A stretch of 64,000 bases of DNA. It comes from Chitinophagaceae bacterium UBA4407 (GTDB lineage: Bacteria > Bacteroidota > Bacteroidia > Chitinophagales > Chitinophagaceae). Positions 25,197-35,607 of this stretch are shown here, piece by piece (position 1 is the stretch's first letter; each line of letters opens with the position of its first letter). Under the pieces are notes generated by a model that had not been told where the DNA came from, made no database searches, and was given only the letters and a program-made list of their open reading frames with translations. The DNA lies in the NCBI GenBank assembly GCA_002390845.1, contig DGQT01000092.1, positions 65,819 through 129,818 of the forward strand, given 5' to 3'. The position numbers and the translations under genes were made by a program.

Positions 25197-26438
25197 ATGC
25201 CAAATACCATGCATCCGCTTTTTAAACAGTTTAATGCTAATGGCCTTTCGGGTGTAGCGATAAAAGATTTATCGCGTAAGAGAAGGATTGTTTCTCATAT
25301 GAGCAACAACGATGAAATTACGATTAACGACATATCAGAATCGCTTAATATCAGCATTCCCAAAGCTTCAGAACTTATAACCGAGCTTGCCGAAGGAGGT
25401 TTTATAAAGGAAACCAGCAAGCGATCAGTAGGCCAGGGGCGTAAAGCTTCTTTTTATGCACTGCGGGCAGACAATTATTATTTTCTGGGTGTTGAAATAA
25501 AAAAGTATAAGATAAATATAGGATTAATGGGGTTTGATAAAGTAATGCTGCAAAGCACGAAGGACATCCCGTTTTTATACAAGGAAGCAGGCGAATCTTT
25601 AAAAGAAATCGTTCAGCTTATTAATAATTTTCTCAACGAAAATAATATTGACAGGCAAAAAATTGCAGGTGTGGGCTTAAGCATTGCGGGCAGGGTTAAT
25701 GTAAAGACGGGTAATATTCTTACTATTTACCATTTTAGCGATGCCCCGGTAAAAGAAGTATTGGAAAGTGAATTGGGTATCTCTGTTTTTTTAGATAACG
25801 ATTCGCGCACAATAGCATACGGAGAATTTAATTTCGGCAAACGGGTACTTGAAAAAGAAGTGCTGATTCTTAATCTTGATTATGGTATTGCTCTCGGAAT
25901 TTTTGTAAATGGAAAACCTGTATATGGCGCCAGCGGCTATGCCGGTGAGCTTGGGCATATCCCTCTTTTCGACAATGAAAAAATTTGTTTTTGTGGCAAA
26001 AAAGGATGTCTCGAAACAGAAGCCTCAGGCAAAGCTTTAATTGACCGGTTAACAGAACAAATGGCCAAAGGCTCTAACAGTATTTTACAGCCGGTACTGC
26101 AACAAAAAGGCTTTCTCGAACTTGAAGACATCCTTGTTGCGGTTGCAAAAGGAGATAGCCTTACCCTGCACACAATCAATGCAGTTGCAGAAAAACTGGG
26201 CAGGGGTCTTGCCGTTACCATCAATATTTTCAATCCGGAATTAATTATTATTGGCGGAACCCTTGCTGCCATTGGCGATCCTCTGTTACTACCCGTAAAA
26301 AACGCAATCATTATGCATTCACTAAGCCTGGTTAATAACGATACCACAGTAGTTTTATCAGAACTAAATAACGCTGCGGGTTTACTGGGTTGTTGTTTAT
26401 TGGTTCGCGATAAAGTATTAGGATTGGTGGGTTTGTAA
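25197..26438 (+). CDS. ROK family transcriptional regulator (NagC/XylR type)
   Basis: 413 residues. The N-terminal winged helix (about 20-85) is DLSRKRRIVSHMSNNDEI followed by ITINDISESLNISIPKASEL and GQGRKASFYAL. The ROK sugar-kinase-like domain (about 95-405) has LSIAGRVN, the glycine-rich GYAGELGHIPL and the zinc-binding CFCGKKGCLETEASG. It likely binds a sugar or sugar acid and controls local transport genes. Divergent from the permease gene, which it may regulate. The SusC/D operon downstream is another possible target. Confidence 0.92.
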   Translation: MPNTMHPLFKQFNANGLSGVAIKDLSRKRRIVSHMSNNDEITINDISESLNISIPKASELITELAEGGFIKETSKRSVGQGRKASFYALRADNYYFLGVEIKKYKINIGLMGFDKVMLQSTKDIPFLYKEAGESLKEIVQLINNFLNENNIDRQKIAGVGLSIAGRVNVKTGNILTIYHFSDAPVKEVLESELGISVFLDNDSRTIAYGEFNFGKRVLEKEVLILNLDYGIALGIFVNGKPVYGASGYAGELGHIPLFDNEKICFCGKKGCLETEASGKALIDRLTEQMAKGSNSILQPVLQQKGFLELEDILVAVAKGDSLTLHTINAVAEKLGRGLAVTINIFNPELIIIGGTLAAIGDPLLLPVKNAIIMHSLSLVNNDTTVVLSELNNAAGLLGCCLLVRDKVLGLVGL

Positions 26439-26504
26439 TTTTTATCTTTATTCCTGATACAAAATAGCCTGCTCCCCGAAGCTGTATAAAAAAGAATAAT
26501 TGTG

Positions 26505-26560
26505 AGACCGGCAACCAGTTTCATGGCAACTTCGTTGCGTCGCAATACATTCATCTGTAG
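26505..26560 (+). repeat. Left arm, GCGTCGCAAT core
   Basis: Outer GACCGGCAACCAG, TTTCATGGCAACTTCGTTG, core GCGTCGCAATACATTCATC. It pairs at ~220 bases with the right arm at 26779. Confidence 0.72.
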
Positions 26561-26778
26561 TAGCAGTGGCATCATTCGGCTCCTCCGCCAGTTGCAGGCG
26601 AAACCTAAACAACTTCCTGCGCCCTTATTTCTTTCTTGGCTACCAACAAATTTGTTTTTTAATTAAAAAATTTATTTTTTAATTATTGGATTATAATAAA
26701 ATATTTTTTAATTAGATAAAGATTTAATAAAATTGCGTAAAATATTTTGAGTTTAGGAAAATGATCCTATGTGTTATG

Positions 26779-26845
26779 TAGATGAAAGGATTGCGACGCA
26801 AGTATGATCAATTGAAAAATCCCGAAAGCTTTCGGGACCGGTATT
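26779..26845 (-). repeat. Right arm, GATTGCGACGC core, with adjoining 18-bp palindrome
   Basis: GTAGATGAAAGGATTGCGAC and GCAAGTATGATC are followed by the perfect palindrome TCCCGAAAGCTTTCGGGA (26820-26837) and CCGGTAT. Confidence 0.7.
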
Positions 26846-26955
26846 TAGATTAAATAATTTAACAATAACAGATTTTGTTTGTTACACAGGTAATTTTTAA
26901 ATAAACATGATCGCATTTTTTAAAAGTTCAAGTAAGAAAATAAAACAATAATCAC

Positions 26956-26967
26956 GCAAACGTTTGC
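26956..26967. promoter_or_regulatory. LacI/GalR-type operator candidate (GCAAACGTTTGC)
   Basis: A perfect 12-bp palindrome of the LacI/CcpA-type consensus, about 215 bases before susC. The word CAAACGTTTGCAC is shared with the site at 12981. It may be bound by an unlinked LacI-family regulator. Confidence 0.55.
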
Positions 26968-27181
26968 ACGATTATTTTCAATGATTTTATTAAAACGCTG
27001 TTTAGATTTGATTAGTAATTAAAGACCAAAAGTATAATTGCAGTACCCGAAAAGTTTTATTTCTGTAAGCTGCCTGAAGCAGCAATTACATGTTTGTTGT
27101 TGTCTGATTGGGTATTGCCGGAATTTGTTTCACTGCTTGTTTTAGACTATATATTTTACACATCAAAAAACCTCTACTGTT

Positions 27182-30100
27182 ATGAGAAAACTGCAAAAAT
27201 TATTTCTTATTCCACTATTGCTGCTGTGCCTTGTGGTACATGCGCAAACGAGAACTGTAAAAGGGAAGGTGGTATCTGCGAAAGATAACCAGCCTGTATC
27301 AGGAGCATCTGTTTTTATTAAAGGCAAATCAAACGGTACCACTACCGGTAACGACGGATCTTTTTCGTTGAATGTGCCTTCAGGCAATGTAACGCTCGTT
27401 ATTTCTTACATTGGCTATGCTTCTGTAGAACAACTTGTAGAAGGCAGCCTTTCGGAAATAACGGTGGTGCTTTCTGCTTCCAGTGGTGATCTGGGGGAAG
27501 TTGTTGTAACAGCATTGGGCATATCACGTAAATCAAAATCACTTGTATATGCAGCACAAACTGTAAAAACTTCAGAGCTTGTAGAAGCAAGGGATCCAAA
27601 TAACGTAATAAATTCTTTGCAGGGTAAAGTTGCAAATGCAATTATTACACAGGGTTCCGGCGGTCCGGGTAGCGGTGCAAGAATTGTATTAAGGGGTAAC
27701 CGATCAATACAGCAAAGCAACAATGCGCTGATTGTTGTTGATGGTGTTCCTATTAATAACAATACAAATGGAACAGGAACCAGCGACTTTGGTTCAGTTC
27801 AAGGTTCTGACGGTGCATCGAATATTAATCCTGACGATATTGAATCTACTACTGTTTTGCGTGGCGCCTCTGCTGCTGCGCTTTATGGCAGCCAGGCTGG
27901 TAATGGTGTTATCGTAATTACAACAAAGAAAGGAACAAAAGATAAATTATCAGTTACACTTAACTCAGGGGTTAGCAGCGAATCTGCATGGTCACTGCCT
28001 AATTTTCAAAATCAGTACGGCCAGGGTAATGGTGGCATATTAGACCCTTCGTCCGGGGAAAGCTGGGGTGCAAAAATGACCGGGCAATCATTTACAAATT
28101 ACCTGGGAAATGCATCATCATACTCAGCGCAACCAGATAATGTTAAAGACTTTTTTAGAAATGGCCTTAGCACCAACAATTCATTGGGTATTTCAGGCGG
28201 AACTGAAAAAGCGCAGACATACCTGTCTTATACAAATAATTCAATCCAGGGAATTATTCCAAAAAATGATTTGATCAGGCATACAATGAATTTCAGGATT
28301 TCAAACCAAATAGGCAAGCGGTTTTCTACAGATGCTAAAATCACCTATATAAACCAGGATATCAAAAACAGGCCCCGTACAGGTGAAGAAAATGCGCCTA
28401 CTAGTGACATTTACCAGATACCAAGGAATGTAAGTATAGCAGATGCCCAGCAGTTTGAGTATACAAATAATGTCGGTATACCAACACCTACTGTATGGCC
28501 TTCTACATTGAGTTCTATTTACCAAAACCCTTACTGGATGATTAATCGCACTGCTATTAATGAAACAAGGGATAGGTTAATTGGTTTTCTTACAGCAAAG
28601 TTCAAGATTACAAACTGGCTGTCATTATCGGGAAGAGCAAATCTTGACAGAACTTTTGATCAGGGGGAAAATGAAACATCCTTAGGTACAATTCTTTACA
28701 GTAGAGGTGGAGGTGATTACTCAAAAAGCACCACACTGGTTACAGAAAAATGGTTCGATGCGATGTTGGAAGGAAGCAATAAAATTACAAAAGACTTGAA
28801 AATTGATTACCGTGTTGGTGGAATTTTCCAGGACAGTAAGTATGACTATAATGGACAATCAGCCGGAGGTTTAAATGTTACCAATAAATTCAGTCTTGGT
28901 TTTGCAGCCGCACCATCATTTAGTGTTGGTTCTTCAGAGGTTCAGACACAATCTGTTTTCGGGCAAGTGAACCTTGCTTATAAGGATGCAATATATCTTG
29001 ACGCAAGCATCAGAAATGACTGGGATTCACGTCTTCCTTCTCCTTACACTTATCAGTATCCGTCTGTCGGAGTTTCTACTGTATTATCCGACCTGATCAC
29101 ATTGCCAAAAGCGCTTTCATTTTTGAAAGCAAGTATCAATTATGCTGAAGTAGGCAACGGTGGGCTGTTTGGGTTACGCAAATCCAGTTACGGTTATAGC
29201 CAAGGTGCTGGACTTGGTTTTTTGCAGCGCAGCTCTACTCTACCAATTCCGGGATTAAAACCTGAAATTGTTAAGAACCTTGAATTTGGAGTTGAAGCAA
29301 GATTTATTAATAACAGGATTGGTTTTACCGCTACATATTACAAGAGTAATTCGGTTAACCAATTGCTTGCGATTAGATTACCTGTTGCAACAGGGTATTC
29401 AACGCAATATATCAATGCAGGCGATATCCAGAACAGCGGGTTTGAGTTGGTAGTTAATGGTACCCCTATTAAGAACAAAGATTTTAGCTGGGATGTTACA
29501 TTCAACTTCGCACTGAACAGAAATAAGATCGTTAAACTTAGTGATGATATAAAGATAGTTTACCTGGGCGGTGGATTTGGCCGTTCGGCAACTCCTGTTG
29601 TTGAGGAAGGTAAAAGCTATGGTGATCTGGTTGCATACAAATGGGCTACAGATTCAAAAGGGCAGCATATCGTAACTGCTGACGGAAAACCACAAATAAC
29701 CCAGGCACAGGAATATATTGGCAATTTTAACCCTAAAGAAACCATGGGATTCACCAATACGTTTGTATATAAAGCCTTTTCATTAAGATTACTGATGGAT
29801 GGCAGAATCGGCGGTATTATGGTTTCAGGAACAGAACTAAACCTTGCTTTCAGTGGTATTCCTGAAGCTACGCAGGACTATCGCGAAGGTGGTTGGAATT
29901 TGGGTGGTGTTTATGCAGATGGATCAGCCAATTCAAAATCAATTACATCACAGGATTTTTGGCAAACTGCTTCTGGTAAGAGATACGGCAACGGTGAATT
30001 CTTTGCTTACGATGCTACAAGTTTCAGGGTAAGGGAGCTTTCATTTGGCTACAGTATTCCTTTAAAAAAGACAACCATTGTTAAATCTGTAAAAATTTCT

Positions 30101-30286
30101 GCTGTTGCGCGTAATCTTTTCTGGTTGTATCGCGGTCAGTCATTACTCGATATCCCAGGTATTGGTACCCGTAAAATGTGGTTCGATCCTGATATGAGTT
30201 TAGGTAACTCCAACTGGCAGGGTGTTGAATATGGTACTTTACCTTCAACCCGTAGTTTTGGAGCTAATTTGCAGGTTACTTTTTAA
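27182..30286 (+). CDS. SusC/RagA-type TonB-dependent outer-membrane transporter
   Basis: 1034 residues. Signal peptide (about 1-21), then the N-terminal carboxypeptidase-regulatory-like domain (VKGKVVSAKDNQPVSGASVF, about 24-100), the plug with EVVVTALGISRKSKSL and QGSGGPGSGARIVLRGNRS, LVVDGVPINN-type text and SAAALYGSQAGNGVIVITTK, and a long beta-barrel ending ANLQVTF. It forms the barrel through which glycans or peptides bound by SusD pass, powered by TonB. It is followed 27 bases later by the SusD-like gene. No anti-sigma/sigma pair or hybrid two-component regulator sits next to it. Confidence 0.97.
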   Translation: MRKLQKLFLIPLLLLCLVVHAQTRTVKGKVVSAKDNQPVSGASVFIKGKSNGTTTGNDGSFSLNVPSGNVTLVISYIGYASVEQLVEGSLSEITVVLSASSGDLGEVVVTALGISRKSKSLVYAAQTVKTSELVEARDPNNVINSLQGKVANAIITQGSGGPGSGARIVLRGNRSIQQSNNALIVVDGVPINNNTNGTGTSDFGSVQGSDGASNINPDDIESTTVLRGASAAALYGSQAGNGVIVITTKKGTKDKLSVTLNSGVSSESAWSLPNFQNQYGQGNGGILDPSSGESWGAKMTGQSFTNYLGNASSYSAQPDNVKDFFRNGLSTNNSLGISGGTEKAQTYLSYTNNSIQGIIPKNDLIRHTMNFRISNQIGKRFSTDAKITYINQDIKNRPRTGEENAPTSDIYQIPRNVSIADAQQFEYTNNVGIPTPTVWPSTLSSIYQNPYWMINRTAINETRDRLIGFLTAKFKITNWLSLSGRANLDRTFDQGENETSLGTILYSRGGGDYSKSTTLVTEKWFDAMLEGSNKITKDLKIDYRVGGIFQDSKYDYNGQSAGGLNVTNKFSLGFAAAPSFSVGSSEVQTQSVFGQVNLAYKDAIYLDASIRNDWDSRLPSPYTYQYPSVGVSTVLSDLITLPKALSFLKASINYAEVGNGGLFGLRKSSYGYSQGAGLGFLQRSSTLPIPGLKPEIVKNLEFGVEARFINNRIGFTATYYKSNSVNQLLAIRLPVATGYSTQYINAGDIQNSGFELVVNGTPIKNKDFSWDVTFNFALNRNKIVKLSDDIKIVYLGGGFGRSATPVVEEGKSYGDLVAYKWATDSKGQHIVTADGKPQITQAQEYIGNFNPKETMGFTNTFVYKAFSLRLLMDGRIGGIMVSGTELNLAFSGIPEATQDYREGGWNLGGVYADGSANSKSITSQDFWQTASGKRYGNGEFFAYDATSFRVRELSFGYSIPLKKTTIVKSVKISAVARNLFWLYRGQSLLDIPGIGTRKMWFDPDMSLGNSNWQGVEYGTLPSTRSFGANLQVTF

Positions 30287-30313
30287 TTCTTGATATTTAA
30301 AATATATAATTAT

Positions 30314-31915
30314 ATGAAAAAAATAAAACTGATTATTAGGGATACCCGATTTTATATCCTGCTTATTTCCTGCAGTACATTGCTGGCTTCTTGCACAAAG
30401 CAATATGAGGATATTAACCTGGACAGGAATACTATTGCAACTGTTGGTGCTGCAGAATTGCCGTTCCTTTTTTCAAAAGCAGAAGCAACAGCAATTCCAA
30501 ATATCTGGAATTATCAGATTGCGCAAAATCTTTTTGCAGACCAATATGCTCAGTATTTTGCCTGCACAGCCACCTACTTTCCTTCAGACCGCCTGAATAT
30601 AAGAATGGACTGGGTTGGTGCAGCTTTCAATCCGATCTATACAGATATGGTTCCGCAGTTGCAATCTATTTTAACAAACTCCGATCCTTCCTCACCAGAA
30701 AATGCATTGGCGAATATCGTATGGGTACTGGGCTTTCACAGGGTTACAGATTATTGGGGGCCCATACCTTACTTTAATGCAGGAGTACCCGGAAACTCCG
30801 TTCCTTATGATGCACAGGATAAAATATATGATGACTTTTTCAAAAGACTTGATGCAGCCGTTGCGGTTTTAAAATCCAATTCAAGTGCAGCCCCTTATGG
30901 AGGCTATGATATCATTTATGGTGGAGATGTAAGCAAATGGATCAAATTTGCCAACACTTTGCGCCTTCGTTTAGCCCTCAGGATCTCAAAAGTTGACCCA
31001 ACAAGAGCTAAAGCCGAGGCAGAAGCCGCAGTTGCTGACGGTGTGATGTTGAGCAGCCCCGGTGATGACGCGTTACTTCAAAAAAGTTTGAAAGGCGCTG
31101 ATAATAATGGGCTTTCAATCATGTCAGACTGGAATGAATTCAGGATGAGCGCTTCAATGGAATCTGTTTTAAATGGCTACCAGGATCCAAGGTTACCCAT
31201 TTTATGGCTGCCAGATGGCGCTACTAAAGATAATCCCGCAGGTAATGGCAAATATGATGGTTTAAGAAATGGTCTTACCTCAACTCAGTTAACTGAGGCT
31301 ATTAATAAGCCAACAGCAAACGCTAAGGTTGGAAAGCGCTGGTCTTCTCCAGACTTCGGGGGCGATCCGGGTTATTTAACAACGCCTCAGAATATTATGT
31401 GTGCAGCTGAAGCTTATTTCCTGCGTGCCGAAGGTGCAATGCTCGGATGGAATATGGGTGGTACAGCTAAAGATCTGTACGAATCTGGTATCAGAACTTC
31501 AATGAACCAGTGGGGAATTACCGATGAAGCAGCCATTACTGCTTACATCAATAGCAGCAATGTTCCTATTGCTCCAAATGACTATTTAAATTCAGCACCT
31601 GTTTCTGATGCCCCTGTAAAATTTGCAGCAGATGCAGCTACACAAAAAGAACAGATCGCTATTCAGAAATGGATTTGCTTATTCCCCGATGGTAACGAAG
31701 CATGGGCCGATTACAGAAGAAGCCGTGCATTCATTTTGTATGATGTTGCCAATTCAGAAAATCCTGACATTAGCAACACAAATACACAGTGGATAAGAAG
31801 GATACCATTCCTGCTCTCTGAAACACAGACCAATAAAACAGCAGTAGAAGCAGCAGGTGCTTTACTGGGCGGCCCCGATAAATTAACTACGCCGCTCTGG
31901 TGGGATAAGAATTAA
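30314..31915 (+). CDS. SusD/RagB-like outer-membrane lipoprotein (SusD-like family 2)
   Basis: 533 residues from the ATG at 30314. The frame could start at 30290, but the lipoprotein signal begins at MKKIKLIIRD and ends at LLASC. The N-terminal YEDINLDRN, the WGPIPYFNAG loop, TPQNIMCAAEAYFLRAEGAML (TPR helix) and the final LTTPLWWDKN match the SusD-like subgroup annotated as starch-binding. It caps the SusC barrel at the cell surface and binds the ligand. It forms an operon with susC and has a strong terminator behind it. Confidence 0.95.
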   Translation: MKKIKLIIRDTRFYILLISCSTLLASCTKQYEDINLDRNTIATVGAAELPFLFSKAEATAIPNIWNYQIAQNLFADQYAQYFACTATYFPSDRLNIRMDWVGAAFNPIYTDMVPQLQSILTNSDPSSPENALANIVWVLGFHRVTDYWGPIPYFNAGVPGNSVPYDAQDKIYDDFFKRLDAAVAVLKSNSSAAPYGGYDIIYGGDVSKWIKFANTLRLRLALRISKVDPTRAKAEAEAAVADGVMLSSPGDDALLQKSLKGADNNGLSIMSDWNEFRMSASMESVLNGYQDPRLPILWLPDGATKDNPAGNGKYDGLRNGLTSTQLTEAINKPTANAKVGKRWSSPDFGGDPGYLTTPQNIMCAAEAYFLRAEGAMLGWNMGGTAKDLYESGIRTSMNQWGITDEAAITAYINSSNVPIAPNDYLNSAPVSDAPVKFAADAATQKEQIAIQKWICLFPDGNEAWADYRRSRAFILYDVANSENPDISNTNTQWIRRIPFLLSETQTNKTAVEAAGALLGGPDKLTTPLWWDKN

Positions 31916-31938
31916 TTTCACCTGTTTGTAATAACATA

Positions 31939-31980
31939 AAAATTCCACCGGATAACTATTATTCCGGTGGAATTTTTTTA
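31939..31980 (+). terminator. Intrinsic terminator after susD-like gene
   Basis: AATTCCACCGGA and TCCGGTGGAATT form a ~12-bp stem followed by seven T, about 25 bases after the stop codon. Confidence 0.9.
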
Positions 31981-32009
31981 TCATAGCCTTGGGATCGTTG
32001 AATAAAGAT

Positions 32010-32070
32010 ATCAGTGTATAAGTGTGCGACGCAAGGAACGATCAGTAAAGGTTTTTAGCCGGGCTCACAA
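32010..32070 (-). repeat. Right arm, GTGTGCGACGC core
   Basis: GTATAAGTGTGCGACGCAAG, GAACGATC and outer TAGCCGGGCTCACAA. Followed 50 bases later by a left arm, so here the two arms face away from each other. Confidence 0.77.
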
Positions 32071-32122
32071 TACTGCATTTCCTTTTAAAAAGCAAACAAC
32101 TTCTCATTTATGTTTTCTTAAT

Positions 32123-32181
32123 TTTATGGACCGAGCAATAAAACAAAACTGATACTTTTGTTGCGTCGCACACTTGTACAG
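32123..32181 (+). repeat. Left arm, GCGTCGCACAC core
   Basis: Outer TTATGGACCGAGC, then TGATACTTTTGTTG, core GCGTCGCACACTTGTACAG. It ends ~80 bases before the VCBS lipoprotein start. Confidence 0.77.
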
Positions 32182-32258
32182 TTTTATTATTACTCAGCTT
32201 TAAACAGCCGGTACCACATTACGCATCAGTAAGATTGTTAAGCATTCAATTCAAAATT

Positions 32259-35200
32259 ATGTTACGTCTTTTTTCTTCGGCGTTGTTGTTATTGCTTGTT
32301 ATTTCATTTCAGGGTTGTGGAAATGATGATGACCACCTGTTTACAATGCTCGATAAAAGCAGCACCAATATTAATTTTCAAAACACCCTTTTTGAAGATG
32401 GCCCTTTAAATGTTGCCAACTACATTTACTTCTACAACGGCGGCGGTGTTGCAATAGGCGATATAAACAACGATGGCCTGCAGGATATTTTATTTACCGG
32501 GAATATGGTAAAAAACCGCCTGTACCTGAACAAAGGAAATTTTAAGTTTGAAGATATAACAGACAAAAGCGGTGTGGCTTCAAAACAGGGATGGTGTATG
32601 GGTGCAACCATGGCAGATGTTAACGGCGATGGTAAACTGGATGTTTATATATGCCGCAGTGCCGACATACGCCCTGAACTGCGCAGCAACCTGCTTTTTA
32701 TAAATAACGGCGATCTTACATTTTCAGAAAAAGCGGCGCAATATGGCCTCGCAGATACCGGGTATTCTACGCAGGCTTCGTTCTTTGATTATGATAAAGA
32801 CGGCGACCTGGATTGTTTTATTATTAACCACTCATTGCAAAAATATACAGCCGGTGTGCAGGACAACCCGGAGATCCGTAATGAACACAATCCCGCTTAT
32901 GCCAATAAATTATACCGCAATGATAACGGCCATTTTTCTGATGTAACAGAACAGTCGGGTATTACTTCCAATGTACTCACTTTTGGTTTGGGGTTGGCTA
33001 TATCAGATTTTAATAATGATGGCTGGCCGGATGTTTACGTATCGAACGATTTCAATGAACCAGACTATTTTTTTATAAACAACCGTAACGGAACTTTTAC
33101 TGAATCGCTTTCAAAATGTATGGACCAGGTATCTCTTTATTCCATGGGTTCTGCCGCCGCAGATTTTAATAACGACGGCCTTGTTGACCTGCTTACTTTA
33201 GACATGATGCCTGAAGATAACAAGACCCAAAAGATGCACAGCGGCGCCGAAAATTTTGATAAATTTCAACACCTTTTTAACCAGGGTTTTTATTACGAGT
33301 ACAGCAGGAATATGCTGCAGAAAAATAATGGCGATGGTACGTTCAGCGAGGTTGGCCAACTGGCAGGCGTTTCAAATACAGACTGGAGCTGGGCCGGCCT
33401 TTTTGGTGATTATGATAATGATGGCAACAAGGATCTTTTTATAACAAACGGTTATGTAAAAGATTATACTGAAATGGATTTTCTGAAATATTCAGTCGAC
33501 AGGGTTGTAAGAACCATGCATCACGACTCAGTAGATGCGATTCCCGACTACATTAAAAAAATGCCAACGCTTCGTATTCCAAATTATATTTTTCAAAACA
33601 ACGGTAACGAAACCTTTACAAAGAAAACAACAGATTGGGGATTGGATCAGCCCGGCGTTTCAGCGGGAGCAGCTTATGTTGATCTTGATAACGATGGCGA
33701 TCTTGATCTTGTGGTAAACAATTCCAACGATTACGCAAGCATTTATAAAAACAATGGTGAGAAAAAGAGTAAAAACAATTTCCTGCGTATTGAATTAAAA
33801 GGTAATGCCGCAAACGAAAGGGGCATTGGCACAAAAGTTAAACTGTTTTGTAAAGGGCAACAGTATTACCAGGAACAGTCGCCGGTAAGGGGCTTTCAAT
33901 CTTCAGTTGATCCGGTGCTTGATTTTGGTGTTGGTTCAAATAGTGTAATTGATTCTGTCCTCATCATTTGGCCCAACGACAATTTTCAAAAAATGGTAAA
34001 CGTAAAACCCAATCAAACACTCACCATAAAACTTACAGATGCAGACGGTAAATGGGTTTACGATTCTACAGCAGTTATTAAGCAGCCGATTTTAACACAG
34101 GCAACATTACCCAATGTGCAGCATCACGAAAATGCTTTCAGCGATTTTACAGTTCAGGGTTTATTGCCCAATTATCTTTCACGGCAGGGCCCATGTATCG
34201 AAGCGGCTGATATAAACAACGATGGCCTTGAAGATTTTTTTATGGGTGGCGCCAAAGATCAGCCCTCGCAAATATTTATACAAAATGCAAATGGAACATT
34301 CACGCTTAAACCTGAACCAGCCTTTCTTAAAGATGCTGCAAGTGAGGATGTAGCCGCAGTTTTCTTTGATGCAGACAATGATGGCGATAAAGACCTCTAT
34401 GTAGCGGCGGGTGGTTACGAATTTAATGATAATGATCCCGCACTGCAAGACAGGCTTTATTTAAACGATGGCAAAGGCAATTTTACCAAAACAGAAAAGG
34501 CATTACCGCAATTGCTTACCAGTAAAGGTTGTGTAAAAGCTGCAGACATTGACAGCGATGGGGATATGGATTTATTTATTGGCGGCAGGGTAGTGGCAGG
34601 CAAATACCCAACTGCGCCGCATAGTTATATTTTGCTGAATGATGGCAAAGGCACATTTACAGATGCAACTTTAAATGTATGCAGTGCATTACAGCAACCT
34701 GGAATGGTTACCGATGCATTGTTTACAGACTTGAATAACGACAAGCAACCAGACCTGATTATTGTAGGAGAATGGATGCCCGTAAAAGTGTTCATCAATC
34801 AAAAAGGAAAACTTACTGATGCATCTTCAACTTATATTCATTTTGCAAGTACCGGCTGGTGGAACAAAATAAATGCTGCAGACATGGATGGCGATGGCGA
34901 CCTCGATCTTATTATTGGCAACTGTGGTTTAAACACCCAGTTTCATGTAAATGAAAAGGAGCCGATGACCATTTATTACAAAGATTTTGATGGCAATGGT
35001 TCCGTTGATCCTGTTCTTTGTTATTATATCAACGGTGTTTCTTATCCCGCAAATTCACGCGACGATATTACCGAACAGCTTCCCGGTTTAAAGAAGAAAT
35101 TTCTTGAGTATAAAGATTATGCCAATGCTACCATTAACGACATGTTTACTCCCGATCAGTTAAAAGATGCGGGCATACTTAAGGCCGAAACCATGCAAAC

Positions 35201-35558
35201 GGTTTATCTTGAAAACCAGGGTACTAAAGGGTTTGCACTGCACAGGCTTCCGCTTGAAGCACAGTATGCACCCGTGTATGGTATTGCCACAGCAGATGTA
35301 AACAAAGATGGTAAAAAAGATATGTTACTTACCGGCGGCAATACGTGGACGAGAATAAAATATGGACGTTACAGCGCCAATCATGGTGTGTTGTTGCTGG
35401 GCAATGGCAAGGGCGGTTTTACTTATGCAACACAACCCGAAAGTGGTTTAAACATACACGGCAATGTAAGAAGCCTTGCACCAATAACTATAAATAAATC
35501 GAATGCTTTTATTGCAGGCATTAACGATACAGATGCAGTTTTGATAAAGACCAAATAG
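32259..35558 (+). CDS. VCBS/FG-GAP repeat lipoprotein with ASPIC/UnbV domain
   Basis: 1099 residues from the ATG at 32259, with a lipobox ending SFQGC. At least eight calcium-binding D-x-D/N-x-D-G loops are visible (INNDGLQDI, VNGDGKLDV, YDKDGDLDC, FNNDGWPDV, FNNDGLVDL, YDNDGNKDL, LDNDGDLDL and a second series after residue 640). This indicates two beta-propellers. Between them is the ASPIC/UnbV domain (ERGIGTKVKL, SPVRGFQSSVDP, VLIIWPND). Such proteins accompany SusC/SusD loci and are surface lipoproteins, probably binding carbohydrate. It has its own promoter region, separated from susD by a terminator and two repeat arms. Confidence 0.93.
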   Translation: MLRLFSSALLLLLVISFQGCGNDDDHLFTMLDKSSTNINFQNTLFEDGPLNVANYIYFYNGGGVAIGDINNDGLQDILFTGNMVKNRLYLNKGNFKFEDITDKSGVASKQGWCMGATMADVNGDGKLDVYICRSADIRPELRSNLLFINNGDLTFSEKAAQYGLADTGYSTQASFFDYDKDGDLDCFIINHSLQKYTAGVQDNPEIRNEHNPAYANKLYRNDNGHFSDVTEQSGITSNVLTFGLGLAISDFNNDGWPDVYVSNDFNEPDYFFINNRNGTFTESLSKCMDQVSLYSMGSAAADFNNDGLVDLLTLDMMPEDNKTQKMHSGAENFDKFQHLFNQGFYYEYSRNMLQKNNGDGTFSEVGQLAGVSNTDWSWAGLFGDYDNDGNKDLFITNGYVKDYTEMDFLKYSVDRVVRTMHHDSVDAIPDYIKKMPTLRIPNYIFQNNGNETFTKKTTDWGLDQPGVSAGAAYVDLDNDGDLDLVVNNSNDYASIYKNNGEKKSKNNFLRIELKGNAANERGIGTKVKLFCKGQQYYQEQSPVRGFQSSVDPVLDFGVGSNSVIDSVLIIWPNDNFQKMVNVKPNQTLTIKLTDADGKWVYDSTAVIKQPILTQATLPNVQHHENAFSDFTVQGLLPNYLSRQGPCIEAADINNDGLEDFFMGGAKDQPSQIFIQNANGTFTLKPEPAFLKDAASEDVAAVFFDADNDGDKDLYVAAGGYEFNDNDPALQDRLYLNDGKGNFTKTEKALPQLLTSKGCVKAADIDSDGDMDLFIGGRVVAGKYPTAPHSYILLNDGKGTFTDATLNVCSALQQPGMVTDALFTDLNNDKQPDLIIVGEWMPVKVFINQKGKLTDASSTYIHFASTGWWNKINAADMDGDGDLDLIIGNCGLNTQFHVNEKEPMTIYYKDFDGNGSVDPVLCYYINGVSYPANSRDDITEQLPGLKKKFLEYKDYANATINDMFTPDQLKDAGILKAETMQTVYLENQGTKGFALHRLPLEAQYAPVYGIATADVNKDGKKDMLLTGGNTWTRIKYGRYSANHGVLLLGNGKGGFTYATQPESGLNIHGNVRSLAPITINKSNAFIAGINDTDAVLIKTK

Positions 35559-35607
35559 TAACTTTTTAATTTTCTTGTTACAAGCTTTTCAATCTTGTAA
35601 AGCGTTT

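Larger units (their letters stand above)
26439..27181. other. 743-bp non-coding region before susC
   Basis: It contains two repeat arms (26505-26560 and 26779-26815), an 18-bp palindrome, a LacI-type palindrome at 26956 and an AT-rich stretch (26650-26715) with three TTTTTTAATTA words at about 26655, 26675 and 26704. The last ~180 bases must hold the susC promoter, but I see no match good enough to call. No gene is visible. Confidence 0.6.
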
